Translations under genes and position numbers: made by a program
The notes under the pieces: generated by a model
What the model was told of the DNA's origin: nothing
What the model saw: only the letters and a program-made list of their open reading frames with translations
Database searches by the model: none
NCBI GenBank assembly: GCA_028873745.1
Contig: JAPPNT010000049.1
Span: forward strand, 1 to 7,977
Reading direction: 5' to 3'
DNA from: Chloroflexota bacterium
GTDB lineage: Bacteria > Chloroflexota > Dehalococcoidia > Lucifugimonadales > UBA1127
DNA length: 7,977 nucleotides
In this document: in pieces, positions 1-5,013 of the stretch
Layout of the letters: each line of letters begins with the position of its first letter
Numbering within the stretch: position 1 is the first letter of the stretch

Positions 1-22
1 CCAATGTTCAGGCCGCCCGGGG

Positions 23-277
23 CTAGCCATGTGCGGCCCTGGGGGCGCCCTGCTCGTTGCCGTTGATGCCGCTCGCGGAGTCGGGGAAGTGGCGCGGGCC
101 GTCGCGGAAGAACCAGACGAAGCCGGCGAGGATGAGGACGGCGCCCAATGCCATCGCCCAAGGCTTCGCGCGGATGAAGAGCAGCTTCGTCAGGCCAGCG
201 TGGGCGGACGCGACCTGGATGACGCCGACGGCCGCCAGGAATATCCAGACGACGTAGTCCCTGGAGAGGTCATCCAC
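23..277 (-). CDS. small two-helix membrane protein, unknown function
   Basis: Predicted protein of 84 residues starting at a GTG codon (277-275). The start is chosen because GGAG lies 8 bases upstream; the longer in-frame reading upstream is antisense-type Arg/Ser/Pro-rich sequence overlapping the aminotransferase gene. Two hydrophobic segments are visible, about residues 9-28 (VVWIFLAAVGVIQVAS) and 39-57 (PWAMALGAVLILAGFVWFF), joined by a short loop with Lys and Arg. A polar C-terminal tail of about 27 residues follows, containing GPRHFPDS and GINGNEQG. The likely location is the cytoplasmic membrane. It lies 43 bases behind the aminotransferase gene on the same strand and is probably the tail of the same transcript. 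No enzymatic motif is seen and I do not recognise a named family. Coding status is fairly secure from the hydrophobic pattern, start signal and TAG stop; function is unknown. Confidence 0.72.
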   Translation of the reverse strand: MDDLSRDYVVWIFLAAVGVIQVASAHAGLTKLLFIRAKPWAMALGAVLILAGFVWFFRDGPRHFPDSASGINGNEQGAPRAAHG

Positions 278-320
278 AGTCGGCGCTCCGGAGCTGCGCG
301 GCAGCGGGTGCCGGGCTGGA

Positions 321-1262
321 CTACACCTTGGCCATCGGCGCGGGGACGGCTTCCACGCACCAGTGCCGGTACTTGGGGTCCTGCCCGCGAATGATCTTGA
401 AGTAGATGTCCTGCAGCGCGCGCGTGATGGGGCCGACCCCTCCGTCGGCGATGGGGCGGTGGTCGAGCTCACCCATGGGGGTGACGTGGGCGGCGGTGCC
501 GGTGAGGAAGACCTCGTCGGCGAGGTAGAGCTCGGCGCGGCCGATGGGGCGCTCGACGGTGTCGATGCCGAGCTCGTCCCGGGCGATCTGCATGATGCAG
601 TTGCGCGTGATGCCGGGGAGGATGTTGGCAGTGAGCGGCGGGGTGACGAGCTCGCCGTCCTTGACGACGAAAAGGTTCTCGCCGCTGCCCTCGGCGACCT
701 TGCCGTCGTAGTTGAGCAGGATGGCCTCGTCGAAGCCGGACAGGACGGCGTCGGTCTTGGCGAGGATGCTGTTGACGTACGTCGCGCTCATCTTCACGCG
801 CGGCGGCATCATCGTCTCGTCGATGCGGCGCCAGCTTGCGGTGACGCAGCGGGCGACCTGCACGTCGATGTACTGGCCGAAGGGGACGGCGATGATGGCG
901 AGGTCGTCGTCGAGCTCGTGGAGCTTGAGGTTGGCGACGCGCTCGGCGCCCTTGAAGGCGATGGGGCGGATGTACATGTCCTCGCGGTAGCCGGTGCGTT
1001 CGACGAGGTTGACGGTGAGCTTGACGAGCTCGTCGGCCGACATGGGCAGGCCCATGCGGAGGACACTGGCGCCGTTCACGAGGCGCTGGTAGTGCTCCAG
1101 CGGGCGGAAGATGAGGAGCTTCTCCTCCTCCTCATTCCAGTTGCAGCGAATGCCCTCAAAGACTGCGGTGCCGTAGTGGAGGGCGTGGGTCATGACGCCG
1201 ACCTTGGCCTCCGACGCGGGAACAAATTCTCCCCGGAACCAAGCTAGCGGTGTGGGCGACAT
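321..1262 (-). CDS. ilvE: branched-chain amino acid aminotransferase (class IV PLP)
   Basis: Transfers the amino group between glutamate and the 2-oxo acids of leucine, isoleucine and valine; this is the last step of branched-chain amino acid synthesis, in the cytoplasm. The 313-residue product matches the usual IlvE length of about 300-310. Visible family marks: HALHYGTAVFEGIR (26-39) near the N-terminus, PLP-binding lysine K157 in PPRVKMSATY, the EGSGENLF block (191-198, E191 contacting the pyridine nitrogen in the family), LPGITR (215-220), and YLADEVFLTGTAAHVTP (246-262), which contributes phosphate and substrate contacts. The ATG at 1262 is chosen over an upstream in-frame ATG at 1322 because AAGGAG stands 6 bases before it and family similarity begins there. 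The gene follows the amidohydrolase after 127 bases. With threonine synthase in the same direction, it would close the threonine-to-isoleucine route, although the intermediate genes are not in the window. D-amino acid transaminase is the main alternative, but the motifs favour IlvE. Confidence 0.95.
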   Translation of the reverse strand: MSPTPLAWFRGEFVPASEAKVGVMTHALHYGTAVFEGIRCNWNEEEEKLLIFRPLEHYQRLVNGASVLRMGLPMSADELVKLTVNLVERTGYREDMYIRPIAFKGAERVANLKLHELDDDLAIIAVPFGQYIDVQVARCVTASWRRIDETMMPPRVKMSATYVNSILAKTDAVLSGFDEAILLNYDGKVAEGSGENLFVVKDGELVTPPLTANILPGITRNCIMQIARDELGIDTVERPIGRAELYLADEVFLTGTAAHVTPMGELDHRPIADGGVGPITRALQDIYFKIIRGQDPKYRHWCVEAVPAPMAKV

Positions 1263-1348
1263 GACGTTCTCCTTCCACGCAAGGATGCCAAAGGCCATTA
1301 TAGGCGCAGCTACAATCGTCAATCAAGTTTGGGGCGTCAGGCAGCGGA

Positions 1349-1377
1349 CGTGCTTCGATTTCCCTCAGCACGAACGG
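1349..1377 (+). repeat. intergenic hairpin repeat, copy 1
   Basis: A stem CGTGCT (1349-1354) pairs with AGCACG (1367-1372) around the 12-base loop TCGATTTCCCTC, followed by AACGG. The same layout recurs at 2947 and 7516 with different but still paired stem bases. It sits between the amidohydrolase stop and the aminotransferase start. No T-run follows on either strand, so a simple intrinsic terminator is not indicated. The sequence resembles the TTCGA...CTCAG...CGAACGG palindromes common between genes in many environmental bacterial genomes. Confidence 0.7.
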
Positions 1378-1389
1378 CAGTGGTTCCCA

Positions 1390-2520
1390 CTATTCGGGGA
1401 CGGACAGCCCGTAGAGCCTGGCGACGTTGTCTATGGTGGTGGTGCGGCGGACGTCGTCGGGCATGCCCTCGAAGACCATGTCGAGGGTGTCCTGCGAGTT
1501 GGGCCAGACGGAGTCGTGGTGGGGGAAGTCGGAGCCCCACATGAGGGTCTCGACGCCGATGGCATCGCGGGTGAGCATGCCGGGCCTGTCGTCCTCGAAG
1601 GTGGCGTAGAACTGGCGGCGCCAGTACTCGCTGGGCTTGAGGTCGAGGTACTCGGGGACGGAGCGGCGGCTGCGGTAGACGGAGTGGTCCATGCGCTCCA
1701 GCCAATTGGCGAGCCAGCCGGTGTTGAACTCGGCGGCGACGAACTTGAGGTCCGGGAAGCGGTGGGCGACGCCGCCGGCGATGAGATCCGACAGGGTGTA
1801 CTGGATGGCGGTGGCGGCGCTGGCGTAGGCCTGAATGAGGTCGGCGCCGCCAAGGCCGGTGGCGCCGGCGTGGCCGTCCGTGAAGATGTGCATGTTGACG
1901 GTGACGCCGGCCTCCTGGGCCGTGGCCCAGATGGGGTCGTAGACGGGGTCAGAGTAGCGGGTGCCGTTGGGGGCGGCGCAGGGGATGCAGACGCCGACGT
2001 AGCCCTTCGCGATGACGCGCTGCAGCTCGGTGTGGGCGGCCTCGGGGTCGTGCATGACGAGGAGGGCGAGGCCGCGCAGGCGGTCGGGAACGGTGTTGCA
2101 GAAGTCCCAAAGGAAATCGTTGTAGTTCCGGAAGGCGGCGTTGAGGACATCAGCGTGTTTGGTGCCGAAGAGGCGCATGAAGAGGCTGGGGAAAATGACC
2201 TCTCCCCAGACGCCGTCGGAGTCCATCTCCTTCATGCGCTCGACGGGGTCCTTGAGGGCGGGGCGGAGGCCGTCGTAGCCGAGGGCGATGATGCGGTGGG
2301 TCTCGGGGTCATCGAGGCTCATGCCGGCGATGCCGAGGCGGCCGACGCCGCCGATGGCGGCGTTGAGGCGGGTGCCGGTGGCGGGGATCTCGATGAAGTC
2401 GCCCTTGCCCTCGTCGCGGACGACGCGGGGGGCGCGGTCGCCGAAGCGCTCGGTCAGGCCCGCGAAGACGTCGCGGGGTTCCAGGATGTGGGAGTCCGCG
2501 GAGATAGCCAGCTTCGCCAT
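1390..2520 (-). CDS. ACMSD-like amidohydrolase family metalloenzyme (Amidohydrolase_2)
   Basis: A 376-residue TIM-barrel metal-dependent hydrolase or decarboxylase of the group that includes ACMSD, gamma-resorcylate decarboxylase and 2,3-dihydroxybenzoate decarboxylase. Expected metal ligands are visible: D9 and H11 in SADSHILEP at the end of strand 1, H211 in VTVNMHIF, and D331 in LMWGSDFPHHDS. E264 lies in VAAEFNTGWL, where the family has another active-site position. The first motif is DxH rather than the HxH of ACMSD or ExH of the resorcylate-type enzymes. Substrate cannot be told from the sequence; a carboxylated aromatic or cyclic compound would fit the family. The ATG has GGAGG 5 bases upstream, an excellent start signal. 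It lies 102 bases behind the sulfur-carrier gene and 127 bases before the aminotransferase gene, all on one strand, so it may be cotranscribed, but no metabolic link with them is evident. Such enzymes are often numerous in SAR202-type genomes, which fits the suggested host. Confidence 0.88.
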   Translation of the reverse strand: MAKLAISADSHILEPRDVFAGLTERFGDRAPRVVRDEGKGDFIEIPATGTRLNAAIGGVGRLGIAGMSLDDPETHRIIALGYDGLRPALKDPVERMKEMDSDGVWGEVIFPSLFMRLFGTKHADVLNAAFRNYNDFLWDFCNTVPDRLRGLALLVMHDPEAAHTELQRVIAKGYVGVCIPCAAPNGTRYSDPVYDPIWATAQEAGVTVNMHIFTDGHAGATGLGGADLIQAYASAATAIQYTLSDLIAGGVAHRFPDLKFVAAEFNTGWLANWLERMDHSVYRSRRSVPEYLDLKPSEYWRRQFYATFEDDRPGMLTRDAIGVETLMWGSDFPHHDSVWPNSQDTLDMVFEGMPDDVRRTTTIDNVARLYGLSVPE

Positions 2521-2622
2521 GTCACCCTCCGGCGCGGTCCTCTGCGGGTTTCGCGCAGGATAGCGCGTCGGGGGCGGGCGGGGAAGGGGCGAGTGTCAGT
2601 GGCGACGGCGCGCCTTCTCTGG

Positions 2623-2898
2623 CTAGCCGCCGGCGACGGCGGGGACGATGCTGACCTCGTCCGAGGCCTTGATCTCCGTGTCGAGGCCCTGGAGGAACTG
2701 GACGTCCTCACCGTTGACGTAGATGTTGACGAAGTGGCGGAGGCCGCCGGTCTCGTCGATCAGGCGCTCCTTGATGCCGGGGAACTGCTCCTCCATGGCA
2801 TCGACCATGTCCGCCAGGTTTTCCGCATCGACCTCAACGCGATCGAGGTCGTTGGTGACCCGCCGAAGCGGGGCCGGAATACGCACTGTGACGCCCAT
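2623..2898 (-). CDS. MoaD/ThiS-family sulfur carrier protein, CysO-like
   Basis: A 91-residue beta-grasp, ubiquitin-like sulfur carrier. Such proteins are adenylated at their C-terminal Gly-Gly by a MoeB/ThiF-type enzyme and converted to a thiocarboxylate that donates sulfur. The sequence starts GVTVRIPAPLRRVT and ends SIVPAVAGG, with the free Gly-Gly at residues 90-91. HFVNIYVNGEDVQFLQGL (55-72) is the central signature. From memory this is closer to mycobacterial CysO, which gives sulfur to the cysteine synthase CysM, than to molybdopterin MoaD; in particular the FVNIYVN and PAVAGG blocks match. The start ATG has AGGAGG 7 bases upstream. No activating enzyme, JAMM protease or molybdopterin gene is in the window. 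It follows the NIL gene after 82 bases that hold a hairpin repeat, and that gene in turn follows the threonine synthase-like enzyme, so its sulfur may be used there (inference). Confidence 0.9.
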   Translation of the reverse strand: MGVTVRIPAPLRRVTNDLDRVEVDAENLADMVDAMEEQFPGIKERLIDETGGLRHFVNIYVNGEDVQFLQGLDTEIKASDEVSIVPAVAGG

Positions 2899-2946
2899 TT
2901 GCCGTCCTCCTGTTGATGTGCCTTGAACTCCCGTCGCCCGGGGGTC

Positions 2947-2974
2947 CGCCCTTCGACAGGCTCAGGGCGAACGG
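2947..2974 (+). repeat. intergenic hairpin repeat, copy 2
   Basis: A stem CGCCCT (2947-2952) pairs with AGGGCG (2964-2969) around the 11-base loop TCGACAGGCTC, followed by AACGG. It has the same architecture as the repeats at 1349 and 7516, but with a CAGG-type loop that is one base shorter. It lies 6 bases beyond the NIL stop codon and before the sulfur-carrier gene, inside what looks like one leftward operon. There it could stabilise the 3' end or tune relative expression (inference). Confidence 0.72.
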
Positions 2975-2980
2975 TGGCGG

Positions 2981-3220
2981 TTACTCGATGACGTCTCCGG
3001 TGACGAGCTGGACCTCTATGCCGGTGGAGCGGACCCAGTCTATGCCCTGGTTGATCTGTTCCGCGTCGCCCTCAAGCTCGAGGAGGGCCCAGCCGAAGGC
3101 CTCGCGCACGTCCGCGCCGCGGATGTTGGTGACGATGGAAAACTTCTGGCCGAGCTGCCAGATGATTGGCTCCTGGACCAGCTCGGGCGTGAAGGTGAAC
3201 CGGACTCTCAGCTTTGCCAT
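2981..3220 (-). CDS. stand-alone NIL domain protein
   Basis: A 79-residue protein consisting of a single NIL domain (ferredoxin-like alpha/beta fold). The domain is best known at the C-terminus of the methionine transporter ATPase MetN, where it binds methionine, and fused to ferredoxin modules in the homocysteine-forming system of anaerobes. The visible pattern is KLRVRFTFTPELVQEPIIWQ at the N-terminus, FSIVTNIRGADVREAFGWAL (27-46), LELEGD (47-52), and the helix and strand QINQGIDWVRSTGIEVQLV (55-73). There is no cysteine, so no iron-sulfur cluster, and no membrane segment. It starts 23 bases after the threonine synthase-like gene; a GGGGGTGG run about 10 bases before the ATG is a weak ribosome site, so coupling to the upstream gene is likely. 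Position between a PLP enzyme and a sulfur carrier suggests a sensory or accessory role in threonine, methionine or cysteine metabolism (inference). Confidence 0.88.
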   Translation of the reverse strand: MAKLRVRFTFTPELVQEPIIWQLGQKFSIVTNIRGADVREAFGWALLELEGDAEQINQGIDWVRSTGIEVQLVTGDVIE

Positions 3221-3243
3221 CGCGACGCCGCCACCCCCGCCCG

Positions 3244-4467
3244 CTACGCGCTCAGCACTTCGGCTTCAAAAGAAGCCGTCGTCGGATCGATGGTGACCGG
3301 CTTGACGGTGTGCTCGACGGCTTCCAGCGTCTTGAGGCCGTTGCCGGTGATGTAGGCGACTGTGACCTCGTCTCGCTTGATGGCGCCGCGCTCTACGAGG
3401 CGCTTGAGGCCGGAGATGACGACGCCGCCGGCGGTCTCCGTGAAGATGCCCTCGGTCTCGGCGAGCATCTGTATGCCGGTGACGACCTCCTCCTCGGGCA
3501 CGATGGTAGCGTCGCCGTCGGACTCCTGGATGGTCTTGAGCGAGTAGTAGCCGTCGGCGGGATTGCCGATGGCGAGGGACTTGGCGACGGTGTCCGGCTT
3601 GACGGGGCGGACGCGGGTGACGCCGGCCTCGTAGGCCTCGGCGATGGGGGCGCAGCCGGCGGCCTGGGTCATGTGCATGTGGGTGTGGACCTTGGGGATG
3701 AGCTCCAGGTCCTCAAACTCCTTGAAGCCCTTCCAGATCTTGGTGAACATCGAGCCGGAGGCGGAGGGCACGATGCAGTGGGCGGGCGCCTGCCAGCCAA
3801 GCTGCTCCGCGACCTCGTAGCCAAGGGTCTTGCTCCCCTCCGCGTAGTAGGGGCGCATGTTGATGTTCACGAAGGCCCAGGGATAGGTGTCGGCGAGCTC
3901 GCTGCAGAGGCGGTTAACGTCGTCGTAGCTGCCGTTGATGGCGACGACGGTAGGGCCGTAGATGGCGGCGCCGATGACCTTGCCCTTCTCGAGGTCGGCG
4001 GGGATGAAGATGTAGGCGGTCATGCCCGCCCGGGCGGCGTGGGCGGCGACGCTGCCGGCGAGGTTGCCGGTGGAGGCGCAGGCGAGCGTCTTGAACTCGT
4101 ACTCGAGCGCCTTGGTGGAGGCGACGGAGACGACGCGGTCCTTGAAGGAGTTGGTGGGGTTGACGGCGTCGTTCTTGATGTAGAGGTGGTCGAGGCCCAG
4201 CATCCGGCCGAGGTTGGGGGCCTTCATCAGGGGCGTGAAGCCGGTCTGCAGGTCCACAGCGTTGTCGCCGTCGACGGGGAGGAGGTCCTGGTAGCGCCAC
4301 ATGGTGAGGGGGCCGTTCAGGATGCGCTCCCTGCTGACCACGCGGGAGATGGCCTCGTAGTCGTAGACGACCTCAAGGGGGCCGAAGCAGAACTCGCAGA
4401 CGTTGAGCGGGTCCGTGGGGTACTCACGGCCGCACTCCCGGCACTTCAAGGCGCTCGCAAATGCCAA
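3244..4467 (-). CDS. thrC: threonine synthase-like fold-type II PLP enzyme with N-terminal zinc ribbon
   Basis: Converts O-phosphohomoserine to threonine and phosphate in the usual family role. The 407-residue product opens with a zinc ribbon: C9 and C12 in CRECG, C24 and C27 in CEFCF. The PLP lysine is K109 in NPTNSFKDR. Other family blocks are LACASTGNLAGSVAAHAARAG (128-148), the cofactor phosphate loop VPSASGSMF (233-241), FTETAGGV (342-349) and YITGNGLK (372-379). The start is a TTG at 4467: GGGAG lies 7 bases upstream and no ATG precedes the zinc ribbon in frame. It heads a tight cluster with the NIL protein (23-base gap) and the CysO-like carrier. Threonine synthase is the best call. 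Because related type II enzymes such as CysM and some threonine synthase-like proteins use O-phosphoserine or take sulfur from carriers, a sulfur-amino-acid role is a real alternative. The spacer upstream carries repeats but no promoter I can recognise, so transcription probably comes from the promoter at 4861-4889. Confidence 0.9.
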   Translation of the reverse strand: MAFASALKCRECGREYPTDPLNVCEFCFGPLEVVYDYEAISRVVSRERILNGPLTMWRYQDLLPVDGDNAVDLQTGFTPLMKAPNLGRMLGLDHLYIKNDAVNPTNSFKDRVVSVASTKALEYEFKTLACASTGNLAGSVAAHAARAGMTAYIFIPADLEKGKVIGAAIYGPTVVAINGSYDDVNRLCSELADTYPWAFVNINMRPYYAEGSKTLGYEVAEQLGWQAPAHCIVPSASGSMFTKIWKGFKEFEDLELIPKVHTHMHMTQAAGCAPIAEAYEAGVTRVRPVKPDTVAKSLAIGNPADGYYSLKTIQESDGDATIVPEEEVVTGIQMLAETEGIFTETAGGVVISGLKRLVERGAIKRDEVTVAYITGNGLKTLEAVEHTVKPVTIDPTTASFEAEVLSA

Positions 4468-4488
4468 GGCTGATCTCCCTCGCTTCCG

Positions 4489-4509
4489 GCGTTGGGCAGT
4501 CTCCTATCG
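4489..4509. repeat. direct repeat, left copy
   Basis: A 21-base sequence beginning GCGTTGGGC and ending CCTATCG that recurs at 4598-4618 with 19 of 21 bases identical. The start-to-start distance is 109 bases. This copy lies just upstream of the ribosome-binding region of the threonine synthase-like gene. The pair brackets a REP-like palindrome, suggesting a small element insertion or a local duplication. Confidence 0.75.
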
Positions 4510-4563
4510 ATGTTCTGAACAGGCGGACGCCGCTATTCCTCTCGGCGCTGCCCGCCCCCCTGG

Positions 4564-4583
4564 ATTCCCGCCTGCGCGGGAAT
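4564..4583. repeat. REP/dRS3-like palindrome
   Basis: ATTCCCGC (4564-4571) pairs perfectly with GCGGGAAT (4576-4583) around CTGC. With its flanks TGG and GACG it matches the very widespread intergenic ATTCCCGC-type repeat known from many bacterial genomes (dRS3-like in Neisseria), whose translation gives the familiar FPRRRESR string. It lies in the spacer between the 46-residue gene and the threonine synthase-like gene, inside the two direct repeats. Confidence 0.85.
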
Positions 4584-4597
4584 GACGAGAGTGGGCT

Positions 4598-4618
4598 GCG
4601 TTGGGCGGTCACCTATCG
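4598..4618. repeat. direct repeat, right copy
   Basis: Second copy of the 21-base repeat at 4489-4509, differing at two positions (A to G and T to A). It sits 25 bases from the stop of the 46-residue gene. Together the two copies and the sequence between them account for about 130 of the 176 bases between that gene and the threonine synthase-like gene. Confidence 0.75.
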
Positions 4619-4643
4619 CACTACGACAGGGGACGGGTTTGCC

Positions 4644-4784
4644 CTACTCGCCCCTGGGGCCTCGCCAGTTCGGCGGGTCCTGCGGATTCGTGGAGCCACT
4701 GCCGGGGGCGGGCCAGTTCTCCGGGTCCTGCGGAGTGGTGGGAGCGGCGCCGGGGCCAGGCCAGTTCTTAGGGTCGCTTCCCAT
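4644..4784 (-). CDS. 46-residue Pro/Asn/Trp repeat protein, unknown
   Basis: A small gene running from an ATG at 4784 to TAG at 4644-4646, with AAGGAG placed 6 bases before the start. The product is built from a 16-residue unit: DPKNWPGPGAAPTTPQ (4-19), DPENWPAPGSGSTNPQ (20-35), and a shortened DPPNWRGPRGE (36-46). D, P, N, W and the later G/P positions are kept. Several differences between units are silent third-base changes (CCT/CCG, CCT/CCC), as expected if the protein is under selection. It has no signal peptide, membrane segment or cysteine, and would be a soluble or disordered peptide with three exposed tryptophans. A strong promoter lies about 75 bases upstream. It is first in the leftward unit, 176 bases before the threonine synthase-like gene. 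Its composition does not look like a threonine or isoleucine attenuation leader. I do not recognise the family, and function is unknown. Confidence 0.75.
   Translation of the reverse strand: MGSDPKNWPGPGAAPTTPQDPENWPAPGSGSTNPQDPPNWRGPRGE
4647..4775 (-). repeat. 48-base in-frame tandem repeat (2.7 units)
   Basis: Three consecutive units lie within the 46-residue gene: 4775-4728, 4727-4680 and the truncated 4679-4647. Each begins GACCC and contains AACTGG. The period is exactly 16 codons, so expansion or loss of a unit would keep the frame. Confidence 0.8.
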
Positions 4785-4803
4785 AGTCGACTCCTTTCTG
4801 TGT

Positions 4804-4825
4804 CCCCTCGCCCTCGGGCAAGGGG
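4804..4825 (-). promoter_or_regulatory. leader hairpin before the 46-residue gene
   Basis: In the leftward transcript CCCCUUGCC pairs with GGCGAGGGG around the tetraloop CGAG (9 pairs, one of them U-G). It ends about 14 bases before AAGGAG. No U-run follows, so it is not a standard terminator. It could stabilise the message or affect ribosome access (inference). Confidence 0.45.
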
Positions 4826-4860
4826 CAAACCTACAAAACCTCTACTCAGGAGCACCGCTC

Positions 4861-4889
4861 ATAGTAGCAGCGGGGCCTAGCTATGTCAA
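4861..4889 (-). promoter_or_regulatory. sigma-70-type promoter of the leftward unit
   Basis: On the minus strand, TTGACA (4889-4884) and TACTAT (4866-4861) are separated by exactly 17 bases. This is a consensus -35 box and a near-consensus -10 box in an otherwise GC-rich context. Transcription would begin near 4854, leaving a leader of about 70 bases before the 46-residue gene. It is the only convincing promoter seen upstream of the threonine synthase-like gene. Confidence 0.8.
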
Positions 4890-4940
4890 TCTGAGCCCTA
4901 TTGAGCAGCGACCGGCGATGCCCCCAAGAATGGGCTGGAG

Positions 4941-4946
4941 TATACT
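4941..4946 (+). promoter_or_regulatory. possible -10 box for nfeD-floA
   Basis: TATACT stands about 70 bases before the NfeD start in a locally AT-richer patch. No good -35 hexamer is found at 16-18 bases, and the sequence AGTATACT is palindromic, so direction is uncertain. This is a weak call supported mainly by position in the divergent region. Confidence 0.3.
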
Positions 4947-5013
4947 TGAATTACCGCAAGACGAGGGGACGAAGGGACAGCGGCGGGGCAACTCCGGAAA
5001 GGGGAAGACTCCA

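Noticed and set aside
1263..1322. Longer aminotransferase start at 1322.
   Set aside because: AAGGAG is placed correctly only for the ATG at 1262, and the 20 extra residues have no family counterpart.
2540..2560. Small stem CTGCG/CGCAG before the amidohydrolase gene.
   Set aside because: Five pairs around a 7-base loop with no T-run in a GC-rich spacer; too weak to call a terminator or regulator.
1192..2916. Very long plus-strand open frame (574 codons) opposite the amidohydrolase and sulfur carrier genes.
   Set aside because: Its translation is Val/Gly/Asp/Glu/Ala low-complexity without domains; it is the GC-rich antisense shadow of three genes with clear motifs on the minus strand.
3214..4473. 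Plus-strand open frame of 419 codons opposite the threonine synthase-like gene.
   Set aside because: Same kind of shadow: biased composition and no motif, whereas the minus strand has a zinc ribbon and complete PLP-enzyme blocks.
4511..4521. Perfect short palindrome TGTTCTGAACA as an operator.
   Set aside because: Arms are only 5 bases, there is one copy, and no promoter is seen beside it; this could easily be chance.
4468..4643. T-box-like riboswitch upstream of thrC, because AGGTGACCGCCC faintly recalls the T-box core.
   Set aside because: The TGGNACCGCG core is absent, no terminator/antiterminator pair is seen, and the string is simply part of the 21-base direct repeat.
4644..4784. The 46-residue gene as a threonine/isoleucine attenuation leader peptide.
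   Set aside because: It is not rich in Thr or Ile codons, encodes an ordered 16-residue repeat, and no downstream terminator with a T-run is present.
4582..5013. Upstream extension of the NfeD reading frame by 144 codons.
   Set aside because: The extension crosses the divergent promoter and runs antisense to the small repeat gene; the signal peptide begins at 5014 with its own ribosome site.
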